Origin: Sinomonas notoginsengisoli
GTDB taxonomy: Bacteria > Actinomycetota > Actinomycetes > Actinomycetales > Micrococcaceae
Assembly: GCF_021554725.1 (NCBI RefSeq)
Contig: NZ_JAIZDP010000009.1
Coordinates: forward strand, 1 to 64,000
Direction of reading: 5' to 3'
Length of the DNA stretch: 64,000 nucleotides
Program-made: the position numbers and the translations under genes
In this document: positions 1-7,869 of the stretch, piece by piece
Layout of the letters: each line of letters begins with the position of its first letter
Numbering within the stretch: the first letter of the stretch is position 1
The notes under the pieces: model-generated
What the model saw: only the letters and a program-made list of their open reading frames with translations
The model's database searches: none
Told to the model about the DNA's origin: nothing

Positions 1-31
1 ACTTGGACCTTTGACGGGACGGACGGCAAGG

Positions 32-613
32 ATGACACGGCTTGGATACGCGCGGGTGAGCTCGGCGGAACAGGACGCCGCCCTACAGATCCGAGACCTC
101 GAGGCAGCGGGATGTGAGCGCATCTATCGCGATCACGGCGTCAGCGGGACCCGGGCCAGCCGACCGGAACTCGACAGGATGCTCGACCGCCTCAGCCGGG
201 GCGACGAGGTCGTCGTGTGGAAGCTGGACCGACTCGGGCGCAACACCCGCAACCTGCTCGAGCTGCTTGACACTTTCAAAGCCAAAGGCATCAAATTCCG
301 CTCGCTACGCGACGGGATCACCACCGACCCCGACACCGACCTCGGCAGCGCCATGGCGCAGGCCATGATCACCATCATCTCCGCCTTCGCGCAGCTCGAA
401 CGCGACCAGCTCTCCGAACGGACAAGGGCCGGCATGGCCGTCGCCGCGGCCAACGGTCGCCGGGCGGGGCGCCGCGAAGTCACCGCCAATGATCTCAAGG
501 TCAGACGGGCCCACGAGCTTAAAGCACAAGGGCTCAAGCCGGCAGACATAGGAAGAGTCATCGGCGCCGGGCGGGCCACCGTCTACCGCTACCTCAAGTT
601 GGAACCCGGCTGA
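32..613 (+). CDS. Serine recombinase of the resolvase/invertase family
   Basis: Predicted site-specific DNA recombinase of about 193 residues. The N-terminal catalytic domain opens with YARVSS, which places the nucleophilic serine at residue 10, and the conserved arginine stretch VVWKLDRLGRN follows near residue 60. A long connecting helix leads to a C-terminal helix-turn-helix ending GRATVYRYLK. This is the size and order of Tn3-type resolvases and DNA invertases. The ATG at 32 is preferred because it brings Ser10 to the canonical position; an in-frame TTG lies upstream at 11. No res site, invertible segment or transposase is visible beside it, and the DNA just downstream looks degenerate, so it may be a leftover of a mobile element or plasmid. 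Family assignment is secure; the target is unknown. Confidence 0.93.
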   Translation: MTRLGYARVSSAEQDAALQIRDLEAAGCERIYRDHGVSGTRASRPELDRMLDRLSRGDEVVVWKLDRLGRNTRNLLELLDTFKAKGIKFRSLRDGITTDPDTDLGSAMAQAMITIISAFAQLERDQLSERTRAGMAVAAANGRRAGRREVTANDLKVRRAHELKAQGLKPADIGRVIGAGRATVYRYLKLEPG

Positions 614-1192
614 CGGGGCCAGCAAATGGGCCACGGTCCGGGCCGCGCGCGCCTGCGCGGTCCGCTCCGTCCATGAGGCGCCACACGATGCCTCTCCGGA
701 CTCTGGTGCCCCTCGCGCAGGAACGTGTGCGTCAAAGAGGCAGGCAGCCTCGGACCCTGGTTCTCCGTACCTGACCACCGGAACCTGCACCCTCGTGGCA
801 CCTACCCTTCCCCTGTTAGTACTGAAGAAGGTGGGCTCGGCCACCGACGGACAGGACCATTGCGGCTCTGGAGGTTGGCCATGGCGTTGAAAGCGTCCTC
901 GAGCCGATGCTGTGGCTGCGCAGGCGCCTGAACTCTAGCGGGTGCGGGCCCAGGCACTTACCGATCTCTTACCCACCCCCGTCCCCGGCGACCGCGCCCG
1001 GCTGGTGGGATGCGCGGCATGAGGCCGTCCTAGAAGACGAGGACCTGCTGCCGATTCCCTCGACTTCGCCCGTACGCGCCGCCCACCCAGTGCCCGGTCC
1101 TAAGCCAAAGGACGGTGACGACCGCGCCGCGCTGGGCCGAGTAGCTCAAGCCCCGCGACCTCGCCCGTAAGGCCGAGTCAGGGCACACAGGG
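614..1192. other. Degenerate gene-free stretch after the recombinase
   Basis: I find no intact gene here. One forward frame around 850-920 reads TIAALEVGHGVESVLEPMLW and then breaks, and a second frame reads RVRAQALTDLLPT near 940-970 before a stop. This looks like eroded protein-coding DNA, possibly a transposase remnant, but the similarity is too short to name. No tRNA or terminator is evident. Together with the recombinase it suggests the edge of an old insertion. Confidence 0.35.
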
Positions 1193-1681
1193 TCAGCCTG
1201 GACCGTCGCCGGCGGTCATTTGCTGTGCCAGGTACTGCGGGAGGCCGACCCGCTCGATGGCATCGAGTTGGCTCTCGAACCAGTCGGCGTGCTTCTCCTC
1301 GTCGAGCACCATCGCCTCGAACACCGCGGCGGTGCCGTGGTCGCCGAGCTGATGGCACTCTTCGGCGGCCGCGTTGAACTGGGCGACCGCGGCCCTCTCG
1401 GAGTCACGGCCCAGCGCGAGCATCTCCTCGGCGCTCTGCCCGCTCTGGATCGCATTGAGCCGCTGGAGGTTGGGGTGTCCATCGAAAAGCAGGATGCGGC
1501 TGATGAGCGCGTCGGCATCCTTCATCTCGTCGATGGACAGGTCGTAGAACACCTTGCCCAGCTTGGGGAGCCCCCAGTTGTCGAGCATCCTGGCATGCAG
1601 GAAGTAGGTGTTGGTGACAGTGAGCTCGAGGGTGAGCGCATCGTTGAGCATCTCTTCGATCCGGGGACTAACAGGCTGCAC
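1193..1681 (-). CDS. bfr: Bacterioferritin
   Basis: Iron-storage ferritin of 162 residues, the normal length for bacterioferritin. The four-helix diiron pattern is visible: Glu19 in LTLELTVTNTYFLHARM, IDEMKDAD with Glu52 and the presumed haem-ligand Met53, and DEEKHADWFE in the last helix. Compared with the classical E. coli site (Glu51-Met52-Lys53-His54), the His position is Asp55 here, which would alter one iron ligand of the ferroxidase centre. The start is GTG at 1681, preceded by a strong GGAGG, and it lies inside the end of bfd, so the two genes overlap by 14 bases and are probably translationally coupled. Likely iron-regulated through the box upstream of bfd. Confidence 0.95.
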   Translation of the reverse strand: MQPVSPRIEEMLNDALTLELTVTNTYFLHARMLDNWGLPKLGKVFYDLSIDEMKDADALISRILLFDGHPNLQRLNAIQSGQSAEEMLALGRDSERAAVAQFNAAAEECHQLGDHGTAAVFEAMVLDEEKHADWFESQLDAIERVGLPQYLAQQMTAGDGPG

Positions 1682-1871
1682 CTTCCACCTCCATGAGCGA
1701 GTCGACCGACTCCTTATGCTGGCACAGCAGCCGTTTCACGGTAAAGACGCAGGAGCCGCAGTCTTGCCCGGCTCCGGTGGCGCGGCACACCTGCCCGAGC
1801 GTGCGCGCGCCGTCGGCACAGACACGGCGTACGTCGTCGTCGCTGACGACTCCGCAGTGGCAGACGATCAC
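1668..1871 (-). CDS. bfd: Bacterioferritin-associated ferredoxin
   Basis: Small (2Fe-2S) protein of 67 residues. It begins MIVCHCG and has the four cluster cysteines of the BFD-like domain at positions 4, 6, 38 and 41. Bfd proteins dock on bacterioferritin and pass electrons to its haem, reducing the core so that iron can be released. The gene is first in a two-gene unit and overlaps bfr. In many bacteria bfd is induced by iron starvation, which agrees with the IdeR-like site about 125 bases upstream. Downstream of the domain the protein has a short tail ending in cysteine. Confidence 0.93.
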   Translation of the reverse strand: MIVCHCGVVSDDDVRRVCADGARTLGQVCRATGAGQDCGSCVFTVKRLLCQHKESVDSLMEVEGAAC

Positions 1872-1995
1872 CCGAATACCTCCTCACGGGCCGCGCCGTG
1901 CTGACGCAACCCGGGGAGGCGCGCGGCGGGGGCGGCGGGCACAGGCATGGGCAACCTCGGGCTGTGCAGAGGGCAGGGGCCCGAAGGGCTTCGGG

Positions 1996-2014
1996 CAAGG
2001 TGAGCCTAACCTAA
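1996..2014 (-). promoter_or_regulatory. IdeR/DtxR-type iron box upstream of bfd-bfr
   Basis: On the minus strand these 19 bases read TTAGGTTAGGCTCACCTTG, matching 16 of 19 positions of the IdeR/DtxR consensus TTAGGTTAGGCTAACCTAA. It lies upstream of bfd in the right orientation for control of bfd-bfr by the iron-dependent repressor, either as a repressor site or, as known for mycobacterial bfrA, an activator site. Confidence 0.75.
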
Positions 2015-2118
2015 GAGGAAATAGGATGCAAAAATCTTTCGCAATCGGCCCTAAGCGAGACGGTTCACGATCCGGTCCTGCTGAAGGGCTCTGGGTCAAT
2101 GTGTCAAGGCCAACCACT

Positions 2119-2141
2119 TGAGTGACAGAAACTGTCACTCA
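2119..2141. promoter_or_regulatory. Perfect 10-bp inverted repeat, candidate operator
   Basis: The sequence TGAGTGACAG, AAA, CTGTCACTCA is a perfect 10-bp inverted repeat with a 3-base spacer, the geometry of TetR-family operators. It lies between the bfd promoter region and the membrane protein gene at 2390. No regulator gene is next to it, so the protein that binds it is unknown. The stem could also act in RNA, but there is no U-tract. Confidence 0.5.
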
Positions 2142-2389
2142 GATGGCGAGCGGAGGCTGAGCCGCCGGACACCCCATGGATCGGCCGGTTATTCGTTCTC
2201 AACTTGCGCGTAATTCCGGGGTTGTTGGCTGTCTGGTCGGGAGCGCGGATCGTGCGCGGGTGTGATTGGTGCGCTGGTGGCTCCTCTGGCCGGCCTCGGC
2301 GAGGAGCACACAGATGACAGGTTGGCCTTCTCGGCCACTTCGCGGACTAGCCGGGGCTGGCGTACACGTGCGGATGCTAGCCTCCGCGC

Positions 2390-3034
2390 GTGTACATCGG
2401 ACACTACGCTGCAGCTGCGGCCTTGCTCGCACTAGCCCCCGAGACCCCCGTCCTCCCCGTCGCCGTCGCGGTGGCCTGGCCTGACATCGTCTGGTCGGCC
2501 CTTGTGGCCGCCGGGGTCGAGGAGGTCCGCGTCGATCCGAAGAACCCGCTCCAGAGTACTATTCGGTTCACGTCGTACCCCTTCTCGCACTCCCTGCTGC
2601 TCTCAGGTGCACTCACACTCCTTCCGGCGCTTGGCTTCGGGCTCGCTTACGGGAACCCGTGGGTCGGGGTCGCGTTCTGGCTGGGCGCTGTCTCGCACTG
2701 GCTCCTCGACGTCCCGGTCCACCTCAAGGATCTGCCGGTGCTCGGACGTCTGCGCGGCGGCAAGGACCGGTTCGTGGGCTGGGGACTCTGGTCGCGACCC
2801 CGCCTCGCCTTCGTCGTCGAGTACGCGCTCTTCGCCCTCGTGGCGCTCGCGACGGCGCCCCGCTCGGCCCTCATTGGGCTGCTCGCCGGCGCCCTGTTGC
2901 TCCACGCGCTCAACGCCAATTCCTTCTTCGGCTTCACCAAGGCCAATCCGACCGGCACCCCACGCCGCTATGCCGCGCTCGCCTTCGGCGGCTTCGTCGC
3001 GGCCATCGCCTGGTTCACCCTCGCCTGGCAGTAG
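2390..3034 (+). CDS. Membrane-bound metal-dependent hydrolase-like protein
   Basis: Integral membrane protein of 214 residues with about six hydrophobic segments. Histidines and aspartates are placed as in the YdjM/DUF457 group of inner-membrane metal-dependent hydrolase-like proteins: His5 in the opening MYIGHYA, FSHSLLL near residue 66, and SHWLLDVPVH near residue 102. Substrate is unknown for the family. The start is GTG at 2390, chosen because the family begins with this short HY motif; there is no strong ribosome binding site, so translation may be leaderless. It stands alone, convergent with the MFS gene downstream. Confidence 0.7.
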   Translation: MYIGHYAAAAALLALAPETPVLPVAVAVAWPDIVWSALVAAGVEEVRVDPKNPLQSTIRFTSYPFSHSLLLSGALTLLPALGFGLAYGNPWVGVAFWLGAVSHWLLDVPVHLKDLPVLGRLRGGKDRFVGWGLWSRPRLAFVVEYALFALVALATAPRSALIGLLAGALLLHALNANSFFGFTKANPTGTPRRYAALAFGGFVAAIAWFTLAWQ

Positions 3035-3095
3035 TGCGCAGGACGCCCCGCGGCCGGCCCATGCGCGAGGTGCGCGACCGGCGTCGTGCGCACCG

Positions 3096-4367
3096 CTACG
3101 GCTTGGGGTGCTCGGCGTCGTAACGGGCGAATCCCGGCTGGGCCGCGTGCAGCACCCAGACGAGGGCGATGCATGCCAGCGCACCGACAACGATCGCCGT
3201 GCCCTCCCCCAGCCAGGACGCCATGCCGCCGGAGAACACGTCTCCGAGGCGAGGGCCGCCGCCCACCACCACCGTGAAGACGCCCTGGAGTCGGCCGCGC
3301 ATGGAATCCGGGGTGGCGGCCTGGAGGATCGTGGATCGCAAGGCCGCACTCACCGAGTCCGCCGCACCGGCGGACACCATGCAGAGGATGGCGGGAAGGA
3401 TCCACCACGTGCCGCCCTCGGGCGAGGTCCGGCCAGCGGCAAGCACCACGAGACCGAACGCGAGGATACTCGCACCCCACGCCACCACAGACCACTGCAC
3501 GCCCCGCCCCTGCCACCTCAGACGCGCCACGGGTCCGGAGAACAGGCCTCCGAGGAAGGTTCCCGCCGCGATTCCCGCCAGCAGGGCGCCCGCCGTCGCG
3601 GCCCCGCCGCCGAGCGCGAGCACCGCCACCGCAGGCAGGACGGCCCGGGGCATCGCGAACACCATGGCGCACATGTCGATGAGGAACGTCATGCGGATGT
3701 TCGGCCTGGTCCCGAGGAACCCGAAGCCTTCCGCAACCGAGCGGATCCCAGCCTTGCGCACCTCCCCCTCCGGCGGCAGTGACGGGAGGCGGAACAGCGC
3801 CCACATCGCCACCGTGAAGCTCACCACGTCCAAGGTGTAGGTCCAGCCATAGCCGACCGTCGCGACGAGCGCGCCGGCCAGCAGCGGCCCGGCGGCGCCT
3901 CCGAGGCCGAACGTGATCATATTCAGCGCGTTCGCCGCTGCGAGCTTCTCGGAGCGGATGAGCCTGGGGATGATGGCGCTGCGCGCCGGCATGTTGATGC
4001 CCGTACCGAGCGCCTGAATCCCGACCAGGACGTAGATGAGCGCCACGTTGTCAAGGCGCAGCCAGGCCTGGAGGGCAATGAGGGCGCTCGTGCCCCAGAG
4101 GAGCCACGAGGAGGCGATGGCGACGGTGCGCCGATCGTGCGCATCGACGATCGCGCCGCCGTACAGGCCGGCGACCACGAACGGGACGAGCGCCACGAGC
4201 CCAAGCAGGCCCACCTGGAAGCTCGAGCGCGTGAGGTCGTAGATCTGCAGGCTGACCGCGGTGACCGTCAGCTGGGATCCGAGGATGTTCAGCAGCTGGC
4301 CGACCCATATCCGCCGGAACTCGGGGCTCTCGGTCAACGGCGTCGTATCGGCCAGATAGTTGCGCAC
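3096..4367 (-). CDS. MFS transporter, EntS-like exporter family
   Basis: Twelve-helix major facilitator of 423 residues. The N-terminus (FRRIWVGQLLNILGSQLTV) and the loop after helix 2 (GGAIVDAHDRR) are typical of the group that contains the enterobactin exporter EntS and many macrolide-type exporters. It is transcribed away from efeO, sharing a 150-base region that holds an iron-box-like site and a perfect 19-base palindrome. The iron context makes a siderophore or metal-complex exporter plausible, but no siderophore synthesis genes are visible, so the substrate is unassigned. Confidence 0.8.
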   Translation of the reverse strand: MRNYLADTTPLTESPEFRRIWVGQLLNILGSQLTVTAVSLQIYDLTRSSFQVGLLGLVALVPFVVAGLYGGAIVDAHDRRTVAIASSWLLWGTSALIALQAWLRLDNVALIYVLVGIQALGTGINMPARSAIIPRLIRSEKLAAANALNMITFGLGGAAGPLLAGALVATVGYGWTYTLDVVSFTVAMWALFRLPSLPPEGEVRKAGIRSVAEGFGFLGTRPNIRMTFLIDMCAMVFAMPRAVLPAVAVLALGGGAATAGALLAGIAAGTFLGGLFSGPVARLRWQGRGVQWSVVAWGASILAFGLVVLAAGRTSPEGGTWWILPAILCMVSAGAADSVSAALRSTILQAATPDSMRGRLQGVFTVVVGGGPRLGDVFSGGMASWLGEGTAIVVGALACIALVWVLHAAQPGFARYDAEHPKP

Positions 4368-4412
4368 CGCAACAGCCTAGTGCGGCGCGCTCCGAGCCTC
4401 GGAGGGAATTCG

Positions 4413-4431
4413 TTACGCAACGTTTGCGTAA
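4413..4431. promoter_or_regulatory. Perfect palindrome in the MFS-efeO divergent promoter region
   Basis: TTACGCAA, CGT, TTGCGTAA is a perfect 8-bp inverted repeat with a 3-base spacer. It starts 46 bases upstream of the MFS start codon and about 87 bases upstream of efeO. Its sequence is not an iron box. The position suggests an operator of a TetR- or MarR-type repressor controlling the MFS gene, with the regulator encoded elsewhere. Confidence 0.55.
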
Positions 4432-4458
4432 TCCACGGCTTGCCCAGTACGTTCTGAC

Positions 4459-4477
4459 TTAGGCAAGCCTCACCAAA
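4459..4477 (+). promoter_or_regulatory. IdeR/DtxR-type iron box upstream of efeO
   Basis: TTAGGCAAGCCTCACCAAA matches 14 of 19 positions of the IdeR/DtxR consensus and keeps the TTAGG and CC cores. It lies about 40 bases upstream of efeO, where binding of iron-loaded repressor would block transcription. Iron repression of efeO-efeB is expected from the role of the system. Confidence 0.65.
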
Positions 4478-4517
4478 CCTTTCCTCGGCACTCTGCGCCC
4501 CGACCCTTAGGACCACC

Positions 4518-5441
4518 ATGCCCTCCAACGCCCAGCCCACCGCGCGCCGTCGTCAGCTCCGTCCCACGCGACGCGTCCTGCAGGCGGCCGCCCTCGCGGC
4601 CGCCCTCACCGCTCCGCTCGCCCTCTCGGCGTGCGGCGCGCCCTCACCCGCAGCGCCGGCCGCCGCCCCGACGAAGTCGATCGACGCCGAGACCGCCGCG
4701 CTGCTCGAGAAGGGCGAGGGCACCTTCACGGCCTTCATCAAGAGCGAGTCGGACAAACTGCTGGAGGGCACCAAGGCCTTTGCAGCCGAGTTCGAAGAGG
4801 GCGACGTCGAGAAGGCGCGCACGCTCTACGCGAGCACGCGCATGCACTGGGAGCGGATCGAGCCCGCGGCCGAGAAGTTCAAGGAGTTCGACGCCAAGCT
4901 CGACACCCGGGAGGCGGACCTCGAGAAGGGCGAGGAGTGGACCGGCTGGCACCGTGCCGAAAAGGACCTCTTCCCGCCAGCCGGCTACACGGCCATGACC
5001 AAGGACGAGCGCGAGAAGATTGCCGACGCGCTCGTCGAGGACACCGAGGGGCTCCACAAGAACATCGAGACCGTGAAGTTCGAGTTCGAAGAGCTCGGTG
5101 CCGGCGCCAAGGAACTCCTCGACGAGGTGGCACGCGGCAAGGTCACGGGCGAGGAGGAGGCCTTCTCGCACACGGACCTGTGGGACTTCAAGGCCAACGT
5201 GGATGGCGCGAAGGCGGCCTACGAGGCGCTCAAGCCAGGCGTGGCGCGCACGGACGCGGCCCTCGTGACGGACCTTGACGCCAAGTTCGCCGCCGTCGAA
5301 GCCGGCCTCGCGCTGCACGCGAGTGGCGACGGCTACGTCGCGTACACCGACCTCACCCCGGAGCAGGTCAAGACGCTTGCCGCCCTCGTGGACGCGCTCG
5401 GAGAGCCGCTCTCGAAGCTCACGGCCGCAACCTCCGCATGA
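4518..5441 (+). CDS. efeO: Iron uptake lipoprotein EfeO
   Basis: Predicted secreted lipoprotein of 307 residues. The signal peptide ends in the lipobox LSAC with Cys39, so the mature protein would be anchored outside the membrane. The rest is the imelysin-like (M75-type) EfeO domain: it contains HWERIEP near residue 110, the metal-binding signature region of EfeO/EfeM, and EEWTGWHRAEKDLF shortly after. EfeO binds iron and hands it to the EfeU permease. The gene has an AGGA ribosome binding site and overlaps efeB by 4 bases (ATGA). The permease gene efeU, normally first in an efeUOB operon, is not next to it. Confidence 0.93.
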   Translation: MPSNAQPTARRRQLRPTRRVLQAAALAAALTAPLALSACGAPSPAAPAAAPTKSIDAETAALLEKGEGTFTAFIKSESDKLLEGTKAFAAEFEEGDVEKARTLYASTRMHWERIEPAAEKFKEFDAKLDTREADLEKGEEWTGWHRAEKDLFPPAGYTAMTKDEREKIADALVEDTEGLHKNIETVKFEFEELGAGAKELLDEVARGKVTGEEEAFSHTDLWDFKANVDGAKAAYEALKPGVARTDAALVTDLDAKFAAVEAGLALHASGDGYVAYTDLTPEQVKTLAALVDALGEPLSKLTAATSA

Positions 5442-6727
5442 GCGGGACACTCACCGAGCCGCGCACGACGCCGCCCCTCACCCGCCGCGGACTCCTCACC
5501 GCGGGGGGTGCCGCGGGCGCGGCAGGCGTCGCGCTCGGCTGGGTCGGGCACGGTGCGGCCCAGGCCGCGCCGGCACCGTTGGCGGAGGACACCGTCCCGT
5601 TCCACGGGGAGCACCAGGCCGGAATCGTCACCCCCGCGCAGGACCGGCTGCATTTCGCGGCGTTCGACGTGGTGACCGATGACCGCGCGGCCCTCATACG
5701 GCTCCTGGCGGACTGGACCGCGGCCGCCGAGGCCCTGACCTCGGGGAGGGAGGCCGGGAGCACCGGTGCCCTGGGCGGACATCCCGCGGCGGCGCCTGAG
5801 GACACAGGTGAGGCACTCGGCCTGTCCGCCGCCCGGCTCACCCTGACCTTCGGCTTCGGCCCCAGCCTGTTCAGCAAGGACGGCGCGCCACGCTTCGGCC
5901 TCGACGGGCGCCGCCCAGCGGCCCTCATCGACCTGCCGCGCTTTCCCGGCGACGCCCTCGAACCGGCCCGCACCGGCGGCGACATCATGGTCCAGGCCTG
6001 CGCGGACGATCCCCAAGTGGCTGTGCACGCGATCCGCAACCTCGCACGCATCGGATTCGGCACGGTTCGGGTCCGCTGGTCCCAGCTCGGCTTCGGCCGC
6101 ACGTCCTCGACGTCGCGCGCGCAGGAGACGCCGCGCAACCTCTTCGGCTTCAAGGACGGCACCGCGAACCTCATGGCCGAGGACACCGGCCTCCTCGCCG
6201 ATCATGTGTGGACGGGCCGCGGCACCGCGCCCGGCGAGGCCTGGATGGAGGGCGGCACATATCTCGTGGCCCGCCGCATCCGCATGCACGTCGAGATCTG
6301 GGACCGCACGAGCCTGGGCGAGCAGGAGGCCGTCATCGGCCGGACCAAGGGCGAGGGCGGTCCGCTCTCGGGCGGCGGCGAGTTCGCTGCTCCCGACTTC
6401 GGAGCAAAGGGGACCAACGGGCGTCCCGCGATCGCCGCAGGCTCGCACGTGCGGCTCGCGCACGCGGACCAGAACAAGGGAGTGCGGATGCTCCGCCGGG
6501 GCTACAACTACACGGATGGGAGCGACGGGCTCGGGCACCTCGACGCGGGGCTGTTCTTCCTCGCGTTCGTCAAGGACCCCCGCACCCACTACGTCCCAAT
6601 GCAGAGGGCCATGGCCAAATCGGACCAGCTCGCGGTCGAGTACCTCAAGCACACCGGCTCAGGCCTCTTCGCCGTGCCGCCCGGCATCAGGGCCGGGGGC
6701 TTCGTCGGCGAGGGACTATTCGCCTGA
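5438..6727 (+). CDS. efeB: Dye-decolorizing-type haem peroxidase EfeB
   Basis: Haem peroxidase of 429 residues with a twin-arginine signal at the N-terminus (LTRRGLLTAGG, residues 14-24), so it would be exported folded. The DyP hallmark GFKDG occurs near residue 237 and RGYNYTDG, which carries conserved family residues, near 350. EfeB works with EfeO in ferrous/ferric iron acquisition, oxidising iron outside the membrane and possibly recovering iron from haem. Its ATG overlaps the efeO stop codon, so the two are co-translated. It ends before a hairpin and a tandem repeat. Confidence 0.95.
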   Translation: MSGTLTEPRTTPPLTRRGLLTAGGAAGAAGVALGWVGHGAAQAAPAPLAEDTVPFHGEHQAGIVTPAQDRLHFAAFDVVTDDRAALIRLLADWTAAAEALTSGREAGSTGALGGHPAAAPEDTGEALGLSAARLTLTFGFGPSLFSKDGAPRFGLDGRRPAALIDLPRFPGDALEPARTGGDIMVQACADDPQVAVHAIRNLARIGFGTVRVRWSQLGFGRTSSTSRAQETPRNLFGFKDGTANLMAEDTGLLADHVWTGRGTAPGEAWMEGGTYLVARRIRMHVEIWDRTSLGEQEAVIGRTKGEGGPLSGGGEFAAPDFGAKGTNGRPAIAAGSHVRLAHADQNKGVRMLRRGYNYTDGSDGLGHLDAGLFFLAFVKDPRTHYVPMQRAMAKSDQLAVEYLKHTGSGLFAVPPGIRAGGFVGEGLFA

Positions 6728-6747
6728 CCCAAGCGGCGCGGTGGCGA

Positions 6748-6780
6748 CGCACGACGACGGTCTGACGGCGCCGTCGTGCG
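6748..6780 (+). terminator. Hairpin after efeB
   Basis: CGCACGACG (6748-6756) pairs with CGTCGTGCG (6772-6780), a 9-bp perfect stem with a 15-base loop, 20 bases after the efeB stop codon. There is no clear T-tract, which is common for terminators in high-GC actinomycetes. Confidence 0.5.
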
Positions 6781-6804
6781 CCTCACCTGACCTCTCGGCC
6801 ACCA

Positions 6805-6873
6805 GAGGTGGGCGCCACCGGAGGTGGGCGCCACCGGAGGTGGGCGCCACAGAGGTGGGCGCCCAGAGGTGGG
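6805..6873. repeat. Short tandem repeat, five copies of GAGGTGGGCGCCAC
   Basis: The unit GAGGTGGGCGCCAC starts at 6805, 6821, 6837, 6852 and, shortened, at 6866, giving periods of 16, 16, 15 and 14 bases. It lies in the gap between the convergent efeB and panE genes and ends at the panE stop codon. The unit includes the near-palindrome GGTGGGCGCCACC. It may serve as a structural or terminator element; no coding function. Confidence 0.8.
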
Positions 6874-7866
6874 TCAGCCCATGCGTGCCGCCACCTGGCC
6901 CGGAGCGTAGTAGCGGTGACTGTGCTCAACCTCATGGACGAGCTTGACCAAGCCTTCGTTGACCGGCGCTTCGAGCCCGACCTCGCGGGCACGTGCCACG
7001 AGGGCGCCGTTGAGGTAGTCGATCTCGGTGGGCAGCCCGCGCTGGACGCTCTGGAGGGTCGATCCGAGCACCGCCTCGCGTCCGAGCCGACGCCCCATGA
7101 TCCGAAGCAGCACCGAGCCGACCGGGCGGGGAGCAGAGCCGAGGACGCCGAGGAGGGACGGCGGCATGCCATCGAGCGCCCCGAACTCCACACCTTGCGC
7201 CCGGCCGACGGCAATCGCCTCGCGGATACTCTCGAGCACGATGCGTCGCAGTGCCGGATCGGCCAGCGTCGTCTGGACGCTCAGGCCAGTAATCGCCGGC
7301 ATCGCATTGATCTGGTTGACCACGAGCTTGGTCCACTGGTGCCCTGCGAAGTTCCTGACCGCCTGGGCGGGGATGCCCTGATTGAGGAGGCTCGCGGCGT
7401 CGACCGCCTCCTGGCGGGGTGCGCCCTGCCCCTCCCCGAAGTACAGCGGCCCAGGCACCAGGACGCGCACCGCCCCGGGTGTGGGACAGTCGGCGCTGAA
7501 GAAGGCGATCGCGCCGATGGTCGGTGCACCGGGGTGGAGGCGGGAGGCCCGCTCGGCACCATCGAGGCCGTTCTGGACGACCACGAGCGGCACCCCTTGG
7601 AGGGAGCTGGCATTCACGTGGAGCGCCTCCTCCTCGTCCTGGGCCTTGACACACAGGAGGGCGAGGTCGGGTGGGCCCATGAGGCGCTCGCCGACGGGCA
7701 CTTGCGCGAGGTGGCTGCCCCACGCCCCGGTGAGTCGGAGCCCACCGTTCTGGATCGCGGCGAGCCGGTCGCCACGGGCCGTGGCCTCGACGGCGTGGCC
7801 GGCCCGTTCCATGAGCGCCGCAATGGTCCCGCCGATCGCGCCGGCCCCGATGATCCCGATCCTCAT
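6874..7866 (-). CDS. panE: 2-dehydropantoate 2-reductase family protein
   Basis: NADP-dependent reductase of 330 residues. It opens with the Rossmann motif GIIGAGAIGG and has the ketopantoate reductase signature VVNQINAMPAITGL preceded by GHQWTKL, where the lysine corresponds to the catalytic Lys of PanE. PanE makes pantoate for pantothenate and coenzyme A. The family also includes paralogues acting on other keto acids, and no other pantothenate gene is nearby, so the precise substrate is not certain. The gene starts 3 bases after the htpX stop codon on the same strand, indicating an operon. Confidence 0.8.
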   Translation of the reverse strand: MRIGIIGAGAIGGTIAALMERAGHAVEATARGDRLAAIQNGGLRLTGAWGSHLAQVPVGERLMGPPDLALLCVKAQDEEEALHVNASSLQGVPLVVVQNGLDGAERASRLHPGAPTIGAIAFFSADCPTPGAVRVLVPGPLYFGEGQGAPRQEAVDAASLLNQGIPAQAVRNFAGHQWTKLVVNQINAMPAITGLSVQTTLADPALRRIVLESIREAIAVGRAQGVEFGALDGMPPSLLGVLGSAPRPVGSVLLRIMGRRLGREAVLGSTLQSVQRGLPTEIDYLNGALVARAREVGLEAPVNEGLVKLVHEVEHSHRYYAPGQVAARMG

Positions 7867-7869
7867 GCG

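Larger units (their letters stand above)
1872..2389. other. Regulatory intergenic region without genes
   Basis: About 520 bases between the divergent bfd and the membrane protein gene. It holds the iron box (1996-2014) and the perfect palindrome (2119-2141). I see no convincing coding frame, tRNA or small RNA. Short open frames in this region have no ribosome binding site and no recognisable protein signature. Confidence 0.6.

Noticed and set aside
305-844. Reverse-strand open frame of 179 codons
   Set aside because: It is antisense to the recombinase gene over half its length and has no recognisable domain or ribosome binding site.
850-1170. Transposase remnant
   Set aside because: Short stretches look coding, but frames break repeatedly and similarity is too weak to name a family.
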